A DNA stretch of 64,000 bases, taken from Conexibacter sp. CPCC 205762 (lineage in GTDB: Bacteria > Actinomycetota > Thermoleophilia > Solirubrobacterales > Solirubrobacteraceae). The position numbers and the translations under genes are program-made. The stretch lies in assembly GCF_030646155.1 (NCBI RefSeq), contig NZ_JAUTDN010000007.1, positions 84,167 through 148,166 of the forward strand, given 5' to 3'. Under the pieces are notes generated by a model. That model was not told the DNA's origin, searched no databases, and saw only the letters and a program-made list of their open reading frames with translations. Shown here in pieces: positions 42,361 through 50,486 of this stretch (position 1 is its first letter; each line of letters starts with the position of its first letter).

Positions 42361-42720
42361 GTGCTCGCCGGAGCCGTGCTGTGGATCGCCCGCGACGACG
42401 CGCCCGCGTGCGATCGGCATCGCTTCGACGCCGGTGCTTGGCACGACGCGCGCGTCGTGCCGACGCGGCTCGAGGCACGCCGGTGGCGGTCGCTCGGTCG
42501 CTCGACCGCTGCGTGTGCCGTACCGGCCGGGTCGACCGACCGGGAGGTCCGCCAGCGGCTCGGGCGTCCCACCTATCGATCCCGCGACGCTCGCGACCGC
42601 CTCGAATGGACCTATCTGATCGGCCGTGAGTTCGAGGCGGCGCCAGGCGGCGCGGTGACAGTCTGGTTCGCGCCGTCGAAGCGCGTCGAGGAGACGCGCT
42701 TCGACCTTGGCGGCGACTAG
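42361..42720 (+). CDS. Small membrane-anchored BamE-like protein, candidate immunity partner
   Basis: From GTG 42361 the product is 119 residues, but the same open frame continues up to the YD-protein stop at 42298. It includes WFKNRTTVVAALAGTFVLAG, so a full membrane helix starts before the GTG. The only upstream candidate is a rare ATC at 42307. The soluble part (VPAGSTDREVRQRLGRPTYR, LEWTYLIG) resembles SmpA/BamE folds: a short helix, GxSxxEVxxxLGxP and a W/Y strand. Directly behind a toxin-like gene, an immunity role is plausible. Confidence 0.55.
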   Translation: MLAGAVLWIARDDAPACDRHRFDAGAWHDARVVPTRLEARRWRSLGRSTAACAVPAGSTDREVRQRLGRPTYRSRDARDRLEWTYLIGREFEAAPGGAVTVWFAPSKRVEETRFDLGGD

Positions 42721-42724
42721 CGGA

Positions 42725-44440
42725 TCAGCGCTCGGAGGCGAGCTTCGGGTGGCCGGCCGAGGCGCGCGCGCCGCCCTCGCCCATCGTCGGTCTGATCCCG
42801 CGGTTGACGGCCTGCGAGGCAGGCTTGCCGTAGAGCGTCGGGTCGAGGTAGCGGCCCTTCGCCGCGCCGGTCTTGGCGGTCACGGCTCTGATCGCGTCCT
42901 GGCTGGCCTGCGGGTCCTTGCGGACGCCGATGACCGACCACGAGACCTTCGTCCGCGGATGCTCGGAGCGGATCTGGAACGAGCCGTCGCCGCCGACCTC
43001 GCGGCTGACGATCACCTGGCCGAACTGGCCGATCGGCGTGAGCTGATAGCGCCAGTCGCGCGCGATCGCGGTCGCGTAGCTCTTCAGCTGCACGGTCGCG
43101 CGGCCGCTGTCGTCGGTCGTGACGTTGCCGCTGTATGTCACCTGCAGGCTGTCGGTCTCCAGCGGCGTGTGCGTGAGCGTGCGCTGCGATGGGGCGCGGG
43201 GGTCGTCGATCTTGAAGCCGGACTTGGTGCCGGTGACGGTCAGGTCGCCTTCGATCGTGACGCCGCCTCTGAAGTAGGCCGCGTTGGTTCTGCCCTGCGC
43301 GAAGAGGGCGTTGCCGTTGCCGTTGGTGACGGCTTCGAGGGCGTTGTCGTTGTTGGCGGCGTTGACGTTCTCGGCGCGGACGCCGGTGCCGGTGCCGCCC
43401 GAGATGCCGGCCTGGCCGATCACGCCGATCGCGCCGTTCGGATCCGTGACGAAGCCGCGGACGCCGAAGCCGCCGGTGCCGTCGTGGCGGCCGACGACGG
43501 CGCCTATCCCGTTGCATCTGCCTATGTTTCTCTCGCAGATCGCACCGTTCTGACGCGCGACGACCGCCTCGCCAGAGGAGGAGTCGCCGATCAGGGCCGC
43601 GGCCGATATCGAGCCGGTGACGCCCCAGATCGAATTGCCCCCGACGGTGTTGGCGAAGACGCCGGGGCCGACGCCGTTGTGCTGGACGCTGATCGCGCGC
43701 GCGCCGGAGATGTTCGGCATCGTCACGTCGATCCCGTTGCCGGTGCCCGAGTGGTTGACCGAGAGCGCGGTCGAGCTGTTGGAGGGGTCGGTGACCGTGG
43801 CGGTGATCGCCTCTCCGGTGGGGTTGCCCTGGGCGACTCTGAGCGGCGCTCTGATCGTCCCGGTGAGCGGGTCGTCGCATCTGACCGTGCCGTCGGCGTT
43901 GACCGCCTGCATGTACTGGCCGGTGGTGCAGGTGCCGCTGACGCGCTGCTGGTAGAAGCTGGCGGCGTTGCCGTCGAGGAACTCCGCGTCGAGGCCCGAG
44001 CCGGGGCCGTCGACCGTCAGCAGCTTCGCGAGGATCTGGGCCGGCGTGTCAGGGGAGCCTTCTCTGCCGGCGGGGCCGACAGGACCGATGGGACCGACCG
44101 CGCCCTGCGGGCCGACGGCGCCTGCCGGGCCCTGCGGTCCGGTCGCGCCGTCTCTGCCGGGCGCCCCGATTCTGCCTGGCGTGCCTCTCGCGCCTCTGGG
44201 CCCGCGTTGACCCGCTCTGCCCGAGACGTCCCACGAGATCTTGAACTGGTCGCTTGGGCAGCGCGCGTTCTTGGTCGTGAGGTTGAGCGTGTTGTACTCC
44301 GACGTGACGCAGGCGTAGAGGCGTCTCGGAGCCGACGCGGCGTCGGCGGCGGCGGGCGCGAAGGCGAGGGCCCCTGCGACCGCGCACGGAATGAGTGCGA
44401 GCGCCGTATGCCGTCGCGGCGCACGTGAACGTGCGGTCAT
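42725..44440 (-). CDS. Secreted collagen-like protein with beta-rich C-terminal domain
   Basis: The 571-residue protein has a signal peptide (ALALIPCAVAGALAFAPAAA), a short Cys-containing head (RLYACVTSEYNTLNLTT), then about 19 Gly-X-Y triplets (GRAGQRGPRGARGTPG onward, residues 74-130) that should form a collagen triple helix. After that come beta-helix-like repeats rich in Gly/Asn/Val, as in tail-fibre proteins, and a C-terminal mixed domain. It is probably a trimeric surface or spore-coat-like fibre. It faces the immunity-candidate gene, 5 bp away. Confidence 0.8.
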   Translation of the reverse strand: MTARSRAPRRHTALALIPCAVAGALAFAPAAADAASAPRRLYACVTSEYNTLNLTTKNARCPSDQFKISWDVSGRAGQRGPRGARGTPGRIGAPGRDGATGPQGPAGAVGPQGAVGPIGPVGPAGREGSPDTPAQILAKLLTVDGPGSGLDAEFLDGNAASFYQQRVSGTCTTGQYMQAVNADGTVRCDDPLTGTIRAPLRVAQGNPTGEAITATVTDPSNSSTALSVNHSGTGNGIDVTMPNISGARAISVQHNGVGPGVFANTVGGNSIWGVTGSISAAALIGDSSSGEAVVARQNGAICERNIGRCNGIGAVVGRHDGTGGFGVRGFVTDPNGAIGVIGQAGISGGTGTGVRAENVNAANNDNALEAVTNGNGNALFAQGRTNAAYFRGGVTIEGDLTVTGTKSGFKIDDPRAPSQRTLTHTPLETDSLQVTYSGNVTTDDSGRATVQLKSYATAIARDWRYQLTPIGQFGQVIVSREVGGDGSFQIRSEHPRTKVSWSVIGVRKDPQASQDAIRAVTAKTGAAKGRYLDPTLYGKPASQAVNRGIRPTMGEGGARASAGHPKLASER

Positions 44441-44548
44441 GCACGCGACTTTCCTCCGTCCGGAGGCCGCTCCTCCATGGGTAAGAGTGCTGACGCGCCA
44501 GTATTGGACCTTTGTCCTACCGCTGTAAGGATCCTGGCGCGTCGGCGC

Positions 44549-46165
44549 TCAGCGCGTCAGCAGGCGATCGAGCGTGATCTCGGGGTGATCGCGCTCCAGT
44601 CGCTGCAGCACGAACTCGCTGCGGAAGACGGCGAGGTGGGTGCCGTCGGCGCGCACGAGCACCTCGGCGCCGGTCGCCTGGCGGACGATCGGCACGTCCT
44701 CTGGCTCGGTCCGGCGGGCGACGTTCCAGGGCGCCTCCTCCAGCCGCACGGAGGCGTTGAACTCGTTCTCCATGCGGTTGACGGCGACGTCGAACTGGAG
44801 CCGGCCGACGCCCGCGAGCACCGGCACCGGGTCACCGGCGGCCTCGCGTCGGAGCACGTGCACGACGCCCTCCTCGTCGAGCTGCTCGAGTCCGCGGCGG
44901 AACTGCTTGTAGCGCGACACGTCGGCGTTGCGGACGAACATGAAGAACTCCGGCGCCAGCGACGGGATCGCCGGGAAGCGGGCCGGCTCGTCGAGGTAGA
45001 GCGTGTCGCCGACGCGCGTGTCGGCGGCGCCGACGATCCCGACGACGTCGCCCGGGAAGGCCTCCTCCATCAGCGAGCGCTCGCGGCCGAAGACCTCGTG
45101 CGCGTGCGCCATCGCGAGCGAGCGGTTGGTGCGCTCGTTCGTCACGCGCATGCCGCGCTCGAAGCGGCCGGAGCAGATCCGCACGAACGCGATCCGGTCG
45201 CGGTGGCGCGGGTCCATGTTCGCCTGCACCTTGAAGACGAGCCCGGAGAACGGCTGCTCCAGCGCGCGTGCGCCGGCCGGCTCGCCGGCGGCGTCGATCT
45301 CGCGCCGCGGCGACGGCGCCGGGGCGAGGTCGACCAGCGCTCTCAGCAGCGGCCCGACGCCGAAGTTGGAGACGGCCGAGCCGAAGAACAGCGCCGTCGT
45401 CTGGCCGCTGCGGAAGGCCGCGTCGTCGAACTCCTCGTCGACCGCGTCGAGCAGCTCCAGCTCCTCGCGCGCGGTCGCCCACGCCTGGTCGTCGTCGGAG
45501 GCGCCGGAGGCGTCGAGGATCTCCTCGGGCGCGATCGTCGCGCCGCCGCTCGTGCGCGTGAAGCGGTGGAACAGTCTCGATCTGCGATCGATCACGCCCT
45601 CGAAGGCGCCGGGGATGCCGACCGGCCAGTTGACCGGGATCGCCTCCAGGTCGAGCACCTTGGAGAGGTGGTCGAGGATCTCCAGCGGCTCCATGCCGGG
45701 CCGGTCGTACTTGTTGACGAACGTCAGCAGCGGGATTCTGCGCGCCCGCGCGACCTCGAACAGCCGCAGCGTCTGCGGCTCGACGCCCTTCGCCGCGTCG
45801 ATCAGCATCACGGCCGCGTCGACGGCGGACAGCACGCGCAGCGTGTCCTCGGAGAAGTCCTTGTGGCCAGGGGTGTCGAGCAGGTTGAAGACGTGGCCCT
45901 CGTAGTCGAAGCGCAGCACCGTCGAGGAGACGGAGATGCCGCGTCTGCGCTCCAGCTCCATCCAGTCGGAGGTGACCTCGCGTCTGCCCGATCTCGCCTT
46001 CACCGAGCCGGCCTCGCCGTGCAGCGCGCCGGCGTACAGCAGCAGCTTCTCGGTCAGCGTCGTCTTGCCGGCGTCCGGGTGGGAGATGATCGCGAACGTG
46101 CGCCGACGCGCCGCCTCGGCGGCGATCGCTCCGGCCGCCGCGGGGGCGAGTGGCGTGCTGCTCAT
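44549..46165 (-). CDS. prfC: Peptide chain release factor 3
   Basis: The 538-residue GTPase has G1 SHPDAGKTTLTEKLL, the switch region RRGISVSSTVLRFDY, G3 DTPGHKDFSEDTLR, G4 NKYD and the RF3-specific C-terminal part (LQFDVAVNRMENEFNASVRLE). RF3 releases RF1/RF2 from the ribosome after termination. Length is normal. It follows the LtrA gene by 4 bp and seems to be last in the riboswitch-led run. Confidence 0.95.
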   Translation of the reverse strand: MSSTPLAPAAAGAIAAEAARRRTFAIISHPDAGKTTLTEKLLLYAGALHGEAGSVKARSGRREVTSDWMELERRRGISVSSTVLRFDYEGHVFNLLDTPGHKDFSEDTLRVLSAVDAAVMLIDAAKGVEPQTLRLFEVARARRIPLLTFVNKYDRPGMEPLEILDHLSKVLDLEAIPVNWPVGIPGAFEGVIDRRSRLFHRFTRTSGGATIAPEEILDASGASDDDQAWATAREELELLDAVDEEFDDAAFRSGQTTALFFGSAVSNFGVGPLLRALVDLAPAPSPRREIDAAGEPAGARALEQPFSGLVFKVQANMDPRHRDRIAFVRICSGRFERGMRVTNERTNRSLAMAHAHEVFGRERSLMEEAFPGDVVGIVGAADTRVGDTLYLDEPARFPAIPSLAPEFFMFVRNADVSRYKQFRRGLEQLDEEGVVHVLRREAAGDPVPVLAGVGRLQFDVAVNRMENEFNASVRLEEAPWNVARRTEPEDVPIVRQATGAEVLVRADGTHLAVFRSEFVLQRLERDHPEITLDRLLTR

Positions 46166-46169
46166 GCCC

Positions 46170-47387
46170 TCAGGATGGCAGGCTCTGCTGGTTCAGCGCG
46201 TCGAGCGGCGTCGGCTCCCCGCGCGCGGAGCGCCTGCGCCCGCTGACGTACTCGGAGGCGATCACCGCGATCAGGACGGCCAGCACCAGCAGCGCGACGA
46301 CGAGCGCCGAGGCCCACGCGCCGAAGACGAGCCCGACGACGACGCAGGCGAGCGCGCCGGCCGGCCGCTTCCAGCCGGGCGAGCCGGTCAGCCGCCAGCG
46401 GAAGAGCGAGTGGGCGAGCAGGTAGATGGCCGGGCCGGCGACGCTGATCGCGACCTCCTTCCCGGGCAGCACCTCGCCCGGGTGGGCGATCGTCAGCTCG
46501 TCGCCGACGGCGGAGACGATCACGCCCGCGATCAGCAGCACGTGCAGGTAGGTGTAGCCGTCGCGCGCGAGCTTCGTCCGCTCCTCGCTCAGCTCCAGCC
46601 GCCGCTCGGCGATCGTCGCGACGTAGTTGAAGTAGAGCCACCACATCGCCGCCGTCGTCAGGAACGCGACCGCGAACGCGAGCACGCGCTCGCCGCTCAG
46701 CTCCAGCTCGGAGGTCGGCGCGCCGGTCAGCACGATCGACTCGCCCAGCGCGATGATCACGAACAGCTGGAAGCGCTCGGCGAAGTGCGAGGTCTGCACG
46801 TCCCACGCCTGGCTCGCGCCGCGGCCCTTGCCGGGCAGCCAGTAGAGGTGCAGCGGCGCGGTCCAGTCGATCAGCAGCGCGATGAGCCACAGCAGCGTCC
46901 GCGGCGTCCCCTCCTCTGCCAGTCCGCCGGCGATCCAGAAGAGGCCGGCGATCGCGAACCAGATCAGGATCCGCTCGGCTCGCTCGCGCTCCGGCGTGCC
47001 GCGCTCGTGCGCGGCGAAGGCGAGGAAGGCGTGACGGCCGCATTGGATCGCGACGTAGGCGCCGGCGAACAGCAGCGCCCGGTCGCCGAACGCCTCCGGG
47101 ATCGCGACCGCCATCAGCAGCGACGCCAGCATCACCGCGATCAGCATCAGCCGCACGACGACCGACTCGGGGTCGAGCTCGTTCGTGACCCAGGTCGTGT
47201 AGTTCCACGACCACCAGACGGCCATCAGCACGAGCGCCGACTGCCCGACGCCCTCCCACGTGAGGTGGTTCAGCAGCAGGTGCGAGACCTGCGTGACGGA
47301 GAAGACGAAGACGAGGTCGTAGAACAGCTCGAGCGAGGTCGCCCGCTGTCTCTCGGGATCGCCCGGCGCGCGCTGGAAACGGCTCAT
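46170..47387 (-). CDS. Low temperature requirement protein A (LtrA) family membrane protein
   Basis: The 405-residue protein has about ten membrane segments. Its start ATSLELFYDLVFVFSVTQVSHLL and the later HFAERFQLFVIIALGESIVLTG are the hallmark motifs of LtrA. The biochemical role of the family is unknown. It begins 9 bp after the permease gene stop and is followed by prfC, so it is probably read through from the riboswitch promoter. Confidence 0.9.
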   Translation of the reverse strand: MSRFQRAPGDPERQRATSLELFYDLVFVFSVTQVSHLLLNHLTWEGVGQSALVLMAVWWSWNYTTWVTNELDPESVVVRLMLIAVMLASLLMAVAIPEAFGDRALLFAGAYVAIQCGRHAFLAFAAHERGTPERERAERILIWFAIAGLFWIAGGLAEEGTPRTLLWLIALLIDWTAPLHLYWLPGKGRGASQAWDVQTSHFAERFQLFVIIALGESIVLTGAPTSELELSGERVLAFAVAFLTTAAMWWLYFNYVATIAERRLELSEERTKLARDGYTYLHVLLIAGVIVSAVGDELTIAHPGEVLPGKEVAISVAGPAIYLLAHSLFRWRLTGSPGWKRPAGALACVVVGLVFGAWASALVVALLVLAVLIAVIASEYVSGRRRSARGEPTPLDALNQQSLPS

Positions 47388-47396
47388 GCGCGGAGC

Positions 47397-48461
47397 CTAG
47401 CCCCGCCGGCCCGCCCGCGCGAGGATCGCGGCGAAGGCGGGGACGCCGAGCAGCGCCGTGACGACGCCGACCGGCAGCTCCTGCGGCGCGAACAGCGTGC
47501 GCGCGGCGGTGTCGACCCAGACGAGGAAGATCGCGCCCGCGAGCGCGGTCGCCGGCAGCAGGCGGCGGTGGAGCGGGCCGACGAGCATCCGCGCGGCGTG
47601 CGGCAGCGCCAGCCCGACGAAGCCGATCGCGCCGGCGGCGCTGACCAGCACCGCCGTCAGCAGCGCGGTCACGACCAGCAGCAGCACGCGCACGCGGCCG
47701 ACCTCGACGCCGAGCGCGCTGGCGGTGTCCTCGCCGAAGGCGAGCGCGTCGAGCGCCGTCGTCTGCGTCATGCACAGCAGCAGGCCGGCGCCGCAGACGG
47801 CGGCGCACAGCGCGACGTCGCTCCAGCCGGCCCCGCTGAGCGAGCCGAGCAGCCAGAACATCACGCCGCGCGTCTGCTCGGCGTCGGCGGAGGAGAAGAC
47901 GACGAAGCTGGTCAGCGCGGCGAACAGCTGCGTGCCGGCGACGCCGGCCAGCACGACCCGCTCGGTGCCGCCGCCGGCCAGCGCCGCCAGCGCGAGCACG
48001 AGCGCGAAGGCGACGAGCGCGCCGGCGAAGGCGCCGGAGGAGAGCCCGATCGCGCTGCCGCCGAGCCCGGCGACGATCACCAGCACGGCGCCGGTCGAGG
48101 CGCCGGAGGAGATCCCGAGCACGAACGGGTCGGCGAGCGGATTGCGCAGCAGCGACTGCAGGATCGCGCCGCACAGCGCCAGTCCGGCGCCGCAGACCGC
48201 CGCCAGCAGCGTGCGCGGCAGCCGCAGCTCCCAGACGATCCCCTCGCGGATCCGCGACAGCCCGGCGTCGCCGAGGCCGAGGTGCTGGCCGATCACCGCG
48301 TAGACGTCGGTCAGCGCGATGTCGGCCGGCCCGATCGCGATCGCGGCCGCGATCGACAGCAGCAGCGTCGCGATCCCCGCCAGCGCGAGCGCGGCCAGCC
48401 GTCCCCGTCCGCGGCCGGTGCCGCGTCGCGAGGAGGCCGGCCGCGCCCGCGCCGCGGTCAC
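47397..48461 (-). CDS. FecCD/BtuC-type ABC transporter permease
   Basis: The 354-residue integral membrane protein has LRLPRTLLAAVCGAGLALCGAILQSLLRNPLADPFVLGISSGA and AGAIGFVGLALPHAARMLVG, the standard BtuC/FhuB permease blocks, and about ten helices. GTG 48461 overlaps the methyltransferase stop (GTGA). With a cobalamin-type leader upstream, corrinoid is the likely cargo. No ATPase gene is present in the run. Confidence 0.92.
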   Translation of the reverse strand: MTAARARPASSRRGTGRGRGRLAALALAGIATLLLSIAAAIAIGPADIALTDVYAVIGQHLGLGDAGLSRIREGIVWELRLPRTLLAAVCGAGLALCGAILQSLLRNPLADPFVLGISSGASTGAVLVIVAGLGGSAIGLSSGAFAGALVAFALVLALAALAGGGTERVVLAGVAGTQLFAALTSFVVFSSADAEQTRGVMFWLLGSLSGAGWSDVALCAAVCGAGLLLCMTQTTALDALAFGEDTASALGVEVGRVRVLLLVVTALLTAVLVSAAGAIGFVGLALPHAARMLVGPLHRRLLPATALAGAIFLVWVDTAARTLFAPQELPVGVVTALLGVPAFAAILARAGRRG

Positions 48462-49216
48462 TTGAAGCCGGCCACGACGTAGTCGTCGAGCAGCTGCCAG
48501 ACGGTTCCCGCCTCGGCGAAGCCGGCCTGCGCCAGCGCCGCGAGGTGGAGGTCGACCGCGGTCGGGGGCGGCGGCGGGCGGTGGTCGAAGCGGGCCGACC
48601 GCTCGGCGGCCAGCGCGGCGCCGCCGTCGATCGCGTGCGCCCGCTCCCACCAGGCGTCCCAGCTCGGCGCGCCGGCCGCCCACGCCGCCTGCTGGGTCGC
48701 CGTGTCGTGCGCGGCGGCCAGCGCGCGCAGCGTCGGCGTGCGGCCGTCGAAGCGGAAATGGTCGCCGTTGAGCAGCCCGCCGCCGTCGGCCAGCAGCTCG
48801 GCCGCCTGGCCATAGAGCCGCACGAGCCTGTCGGGGAAGAGCCAGTGCAGCGCGGTCGTCGAGACGATCGCGTCGGGGCGCGCGCCGCCGAGCGCCGCGC
48901 GCACGGCGGCCGGCCAGCCGGCGTCCTCGAGGTCGGCGTCGAGCAGCGTCAGGCGGCCGTCGTGGCGCGGGGCCAGCTCGCGCCGCGCCAGCTCCAGCAG
49001 CAGCGGGTCGTGGTCGACGCCGAGCACGCGCGCGCCGGGCAGCGCCGCCAGGATCCGCGCGCTCAGCGAGCCCGGCCCGCAGGCGAGGTCGACGACCAGC
49101 GGCGCCGGCCCGCAGTGCAGCTCGACCAGCGACGCGATGATCGCGAAACGGCCCTCGCGATCGGCGATGTACGCCGCCTGCTGGTCGTCCCAGGCCGGCA
49201 GCAGCGGCTCGCTCAT
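48458..49216 (-). CDS. SAM-dependent class I methyltransferase
   Basis: The 252-residue protein has SAM motif I VVDLACGPGSLSARIL, motif II VLGVDHDPLLLELAR and DAIVSTTALHWLF, plus a C-terminal LLDDYVVAGFK. ATGA and GTGA overlaps tie it to the binding protein and the permease. It could modify an imported corrinoid or siderophore. Its place between two transporter genes is unusual. Confidence 0.82.
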   Translation of the reverse strand: MSEPLLPAWDDQQAAYIADREGRFAIIASLVELHCGPAPLVVDLACGPGSLSARILAALPGARVLGVDHDPLLLELARRELAPRHDGRLTLLDADLEDAGWPAAVRAALGGARPDAIVSTTALHWLFPDRLVRLYGQAAELLADGGGLLNGDHFRFDGRTPTLRALAAAHDTATQQAAWAAGAPSWDAWWERAHAIDGGAALAAERSARFDHRPPPPPTAVDLHLAALAQAGFAEAGTVWQLLDDYVVAGFK

Positions 49217-50265
49217 CTGCCCGCCAGGCCGAGTCTGCGGAGCCCGTCGGCGACCGTCTCGACGGCGTCGACGTTGCGCAGGCCGGGGTCCATGTCGGAG
49301 CCGGCGAGCACGATCCAGCGTCTCTCGCGGACCGCCGTCAGGCGCTTGGCGACCGGGTCGGACTCGAGGAATCTGATCTTCGCCTCCGCGCTGTCGCCGT
49401 CGTCGCCGCGCGTCAGGTCGGCCAGCACGAGCACGTCGGGGTCGCGCTCCAGCAGCGATTCCCAGCCGATCTCCGGCCACAGCTGTCTGTTGTCCTCGAA
49501 GGCGTTTCTGGCGCCGACCGCGCGCGTCACGATCCCGGGCGCGCCGCAGCAGCCGGCGATGTACGGCGCCTTCGTCGCCGAGTACCACCAGGCGAGCGAG
49601 ACGTCGCTCGCGTCGAGGCCGCCGGCCGCTCTCGCGAGCCGCGCTCTGAGTGACTCGACCAGCTGCGCGCCTCTCTGCTCGATCCCGAAGATCTGCGCGA
49701 GATCGCCGATCTCGGCGAACATGTCGTCGATCGTCAGCGCCGCGTCCTGCTGGGCCGTCTGGCCACCGCACTCGCTGGAGGACTGGTACGTCGCGACGCC
49801 GAGCTGCTCGAAGCGATCGCGCGGGGCGACGCCCTCGTCGGTGAAGGAGTAGTCGAAGGTCGCGTAGACGAAGTCGGGCTCGGTCTTCAGCACGCGCTCG
49901 AACGAGGCGAAGTCTCTGCTGAGGACGGGGACTCTCGCGTTGGCCGCCGCGAGCGCGGGCGCGACCGGGTCGTTCCAGGAGACGCTGCCGACCATCCTGT
50001 CGGCGAGCCCGAGCGTCAGCAGCAGCTCGGTCGCCGGCTGGTTGACCGAGACGACGCGCTCCGGCGCCTGCTCGACCCGCACCTCGCGCGCGCAGTTTCT
50101 GAGCACGACGGGGTAGGTCGTCGCGGCGGCGGTCGTGGTCGTGCTCGCGCCGGTGGAGGCGGCGGTCGCGGAGGGCGAGTCGTCGCCGCAGGCGGCGAGC
50201 GGCAGCGCGACGGCGAGCGCGGCAGCAGCGGAGAGGAGCGGGACGGTGGGGACGCGTGGACGCAC
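49213..50265 (-). CDS. Periplasmic-type binding lipoprotein for iron-siderophore/cobalamin uptake (BtuF/FepB-like)
   Basis: The 350-residue protein has a lipoprotein signal (LLSAAAALAVALPLAACG) and a Thr/Ala linker, then the class III binding-protein fold: APERVVSVNQPATELLLTLGL, EPDFVYATF, IGWESLLERDPDVLVLAD and VETVADGLRRLG. GTG 50265 follows the cobalamin-like leader directly. Many arginines are AGA, unlike the methyltransferase downstream. Riboswitch context favours B12 or its precursors as ligand. Confidence 0.88.
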   Translation of the reverse strand: MRPRVPTVPLLSAAAALAVALPLAACGDDSPSATAASTGASTTTTAAATTYPVVLRNCAREVRVEQAPERVVSVNQPATELLLTLGLADRMVGSVSWNDPVAPALAAANARVPVLSRDFASFERVLKTEPDFVYATFDYSFTDEGVAPRDRFEQLGVATYQSSSECGGQTAQQDAALTIDDMFAEIGDLAQIFGIEQRGAQLVESLRARLARAAGGLDASDVSLAWWYSATKAPYIAGCCGAPGIVTRAVGARNAFEDNRQLWPEIGWESLLERDPDVLVLADLTRGDDGDSAEAKIRFLESDPVAKRLTAVRERRWIVLAGSDMDPGLRNVDAVETVADGLRRLGLAGR

Positions 50266-50284
50266 GCGAGGCCTTTCGATCTGG

Positions 50285-50470
50285 AACCCGGGCGCGGGGT
50301 CCGTTGTGGACGATCCGGGCCAGCAGGTCTTCGGGCTCGGGATCGTCCGGCCGAGGCGCCTTCCCAGACCGTCTCCGGCCCAGTGGCAGATGCCTCGCCC
50401 GTCCCCCATACCGCTGCGCGTCAGCCCCGGCCTCTCACCGGGTTCCCTGACCCACGCTGGTGGGTGCGAC
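50285..50470 (-). promoter_or_regulatory. Cobalamin-riboswitch-like leader
   Basis: Read on the minus strand, this 190-base leader has, in order, GTGGGTCAGGGAACCCGGTG, GGCCGGGGCTGACGCGCAGC, GGTATGGGGGACGG, the core GCCACTGGG, GGGAAGGCG and AGCCCGAAGACCTGCT. These match the conserved blocks of the B12 (AdoCbl) riboswitch: GGGAA, the CGCAGCGGTA block, GCCACTG and the GAGACCTGCC box. It ends 20 bases before the lipoprotein start, so translational or transcriptional repression by cobalamin is expected. Confidence 0.85.
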
Positions 50471-50486
50471 TGGCTCGCGCGGAACC

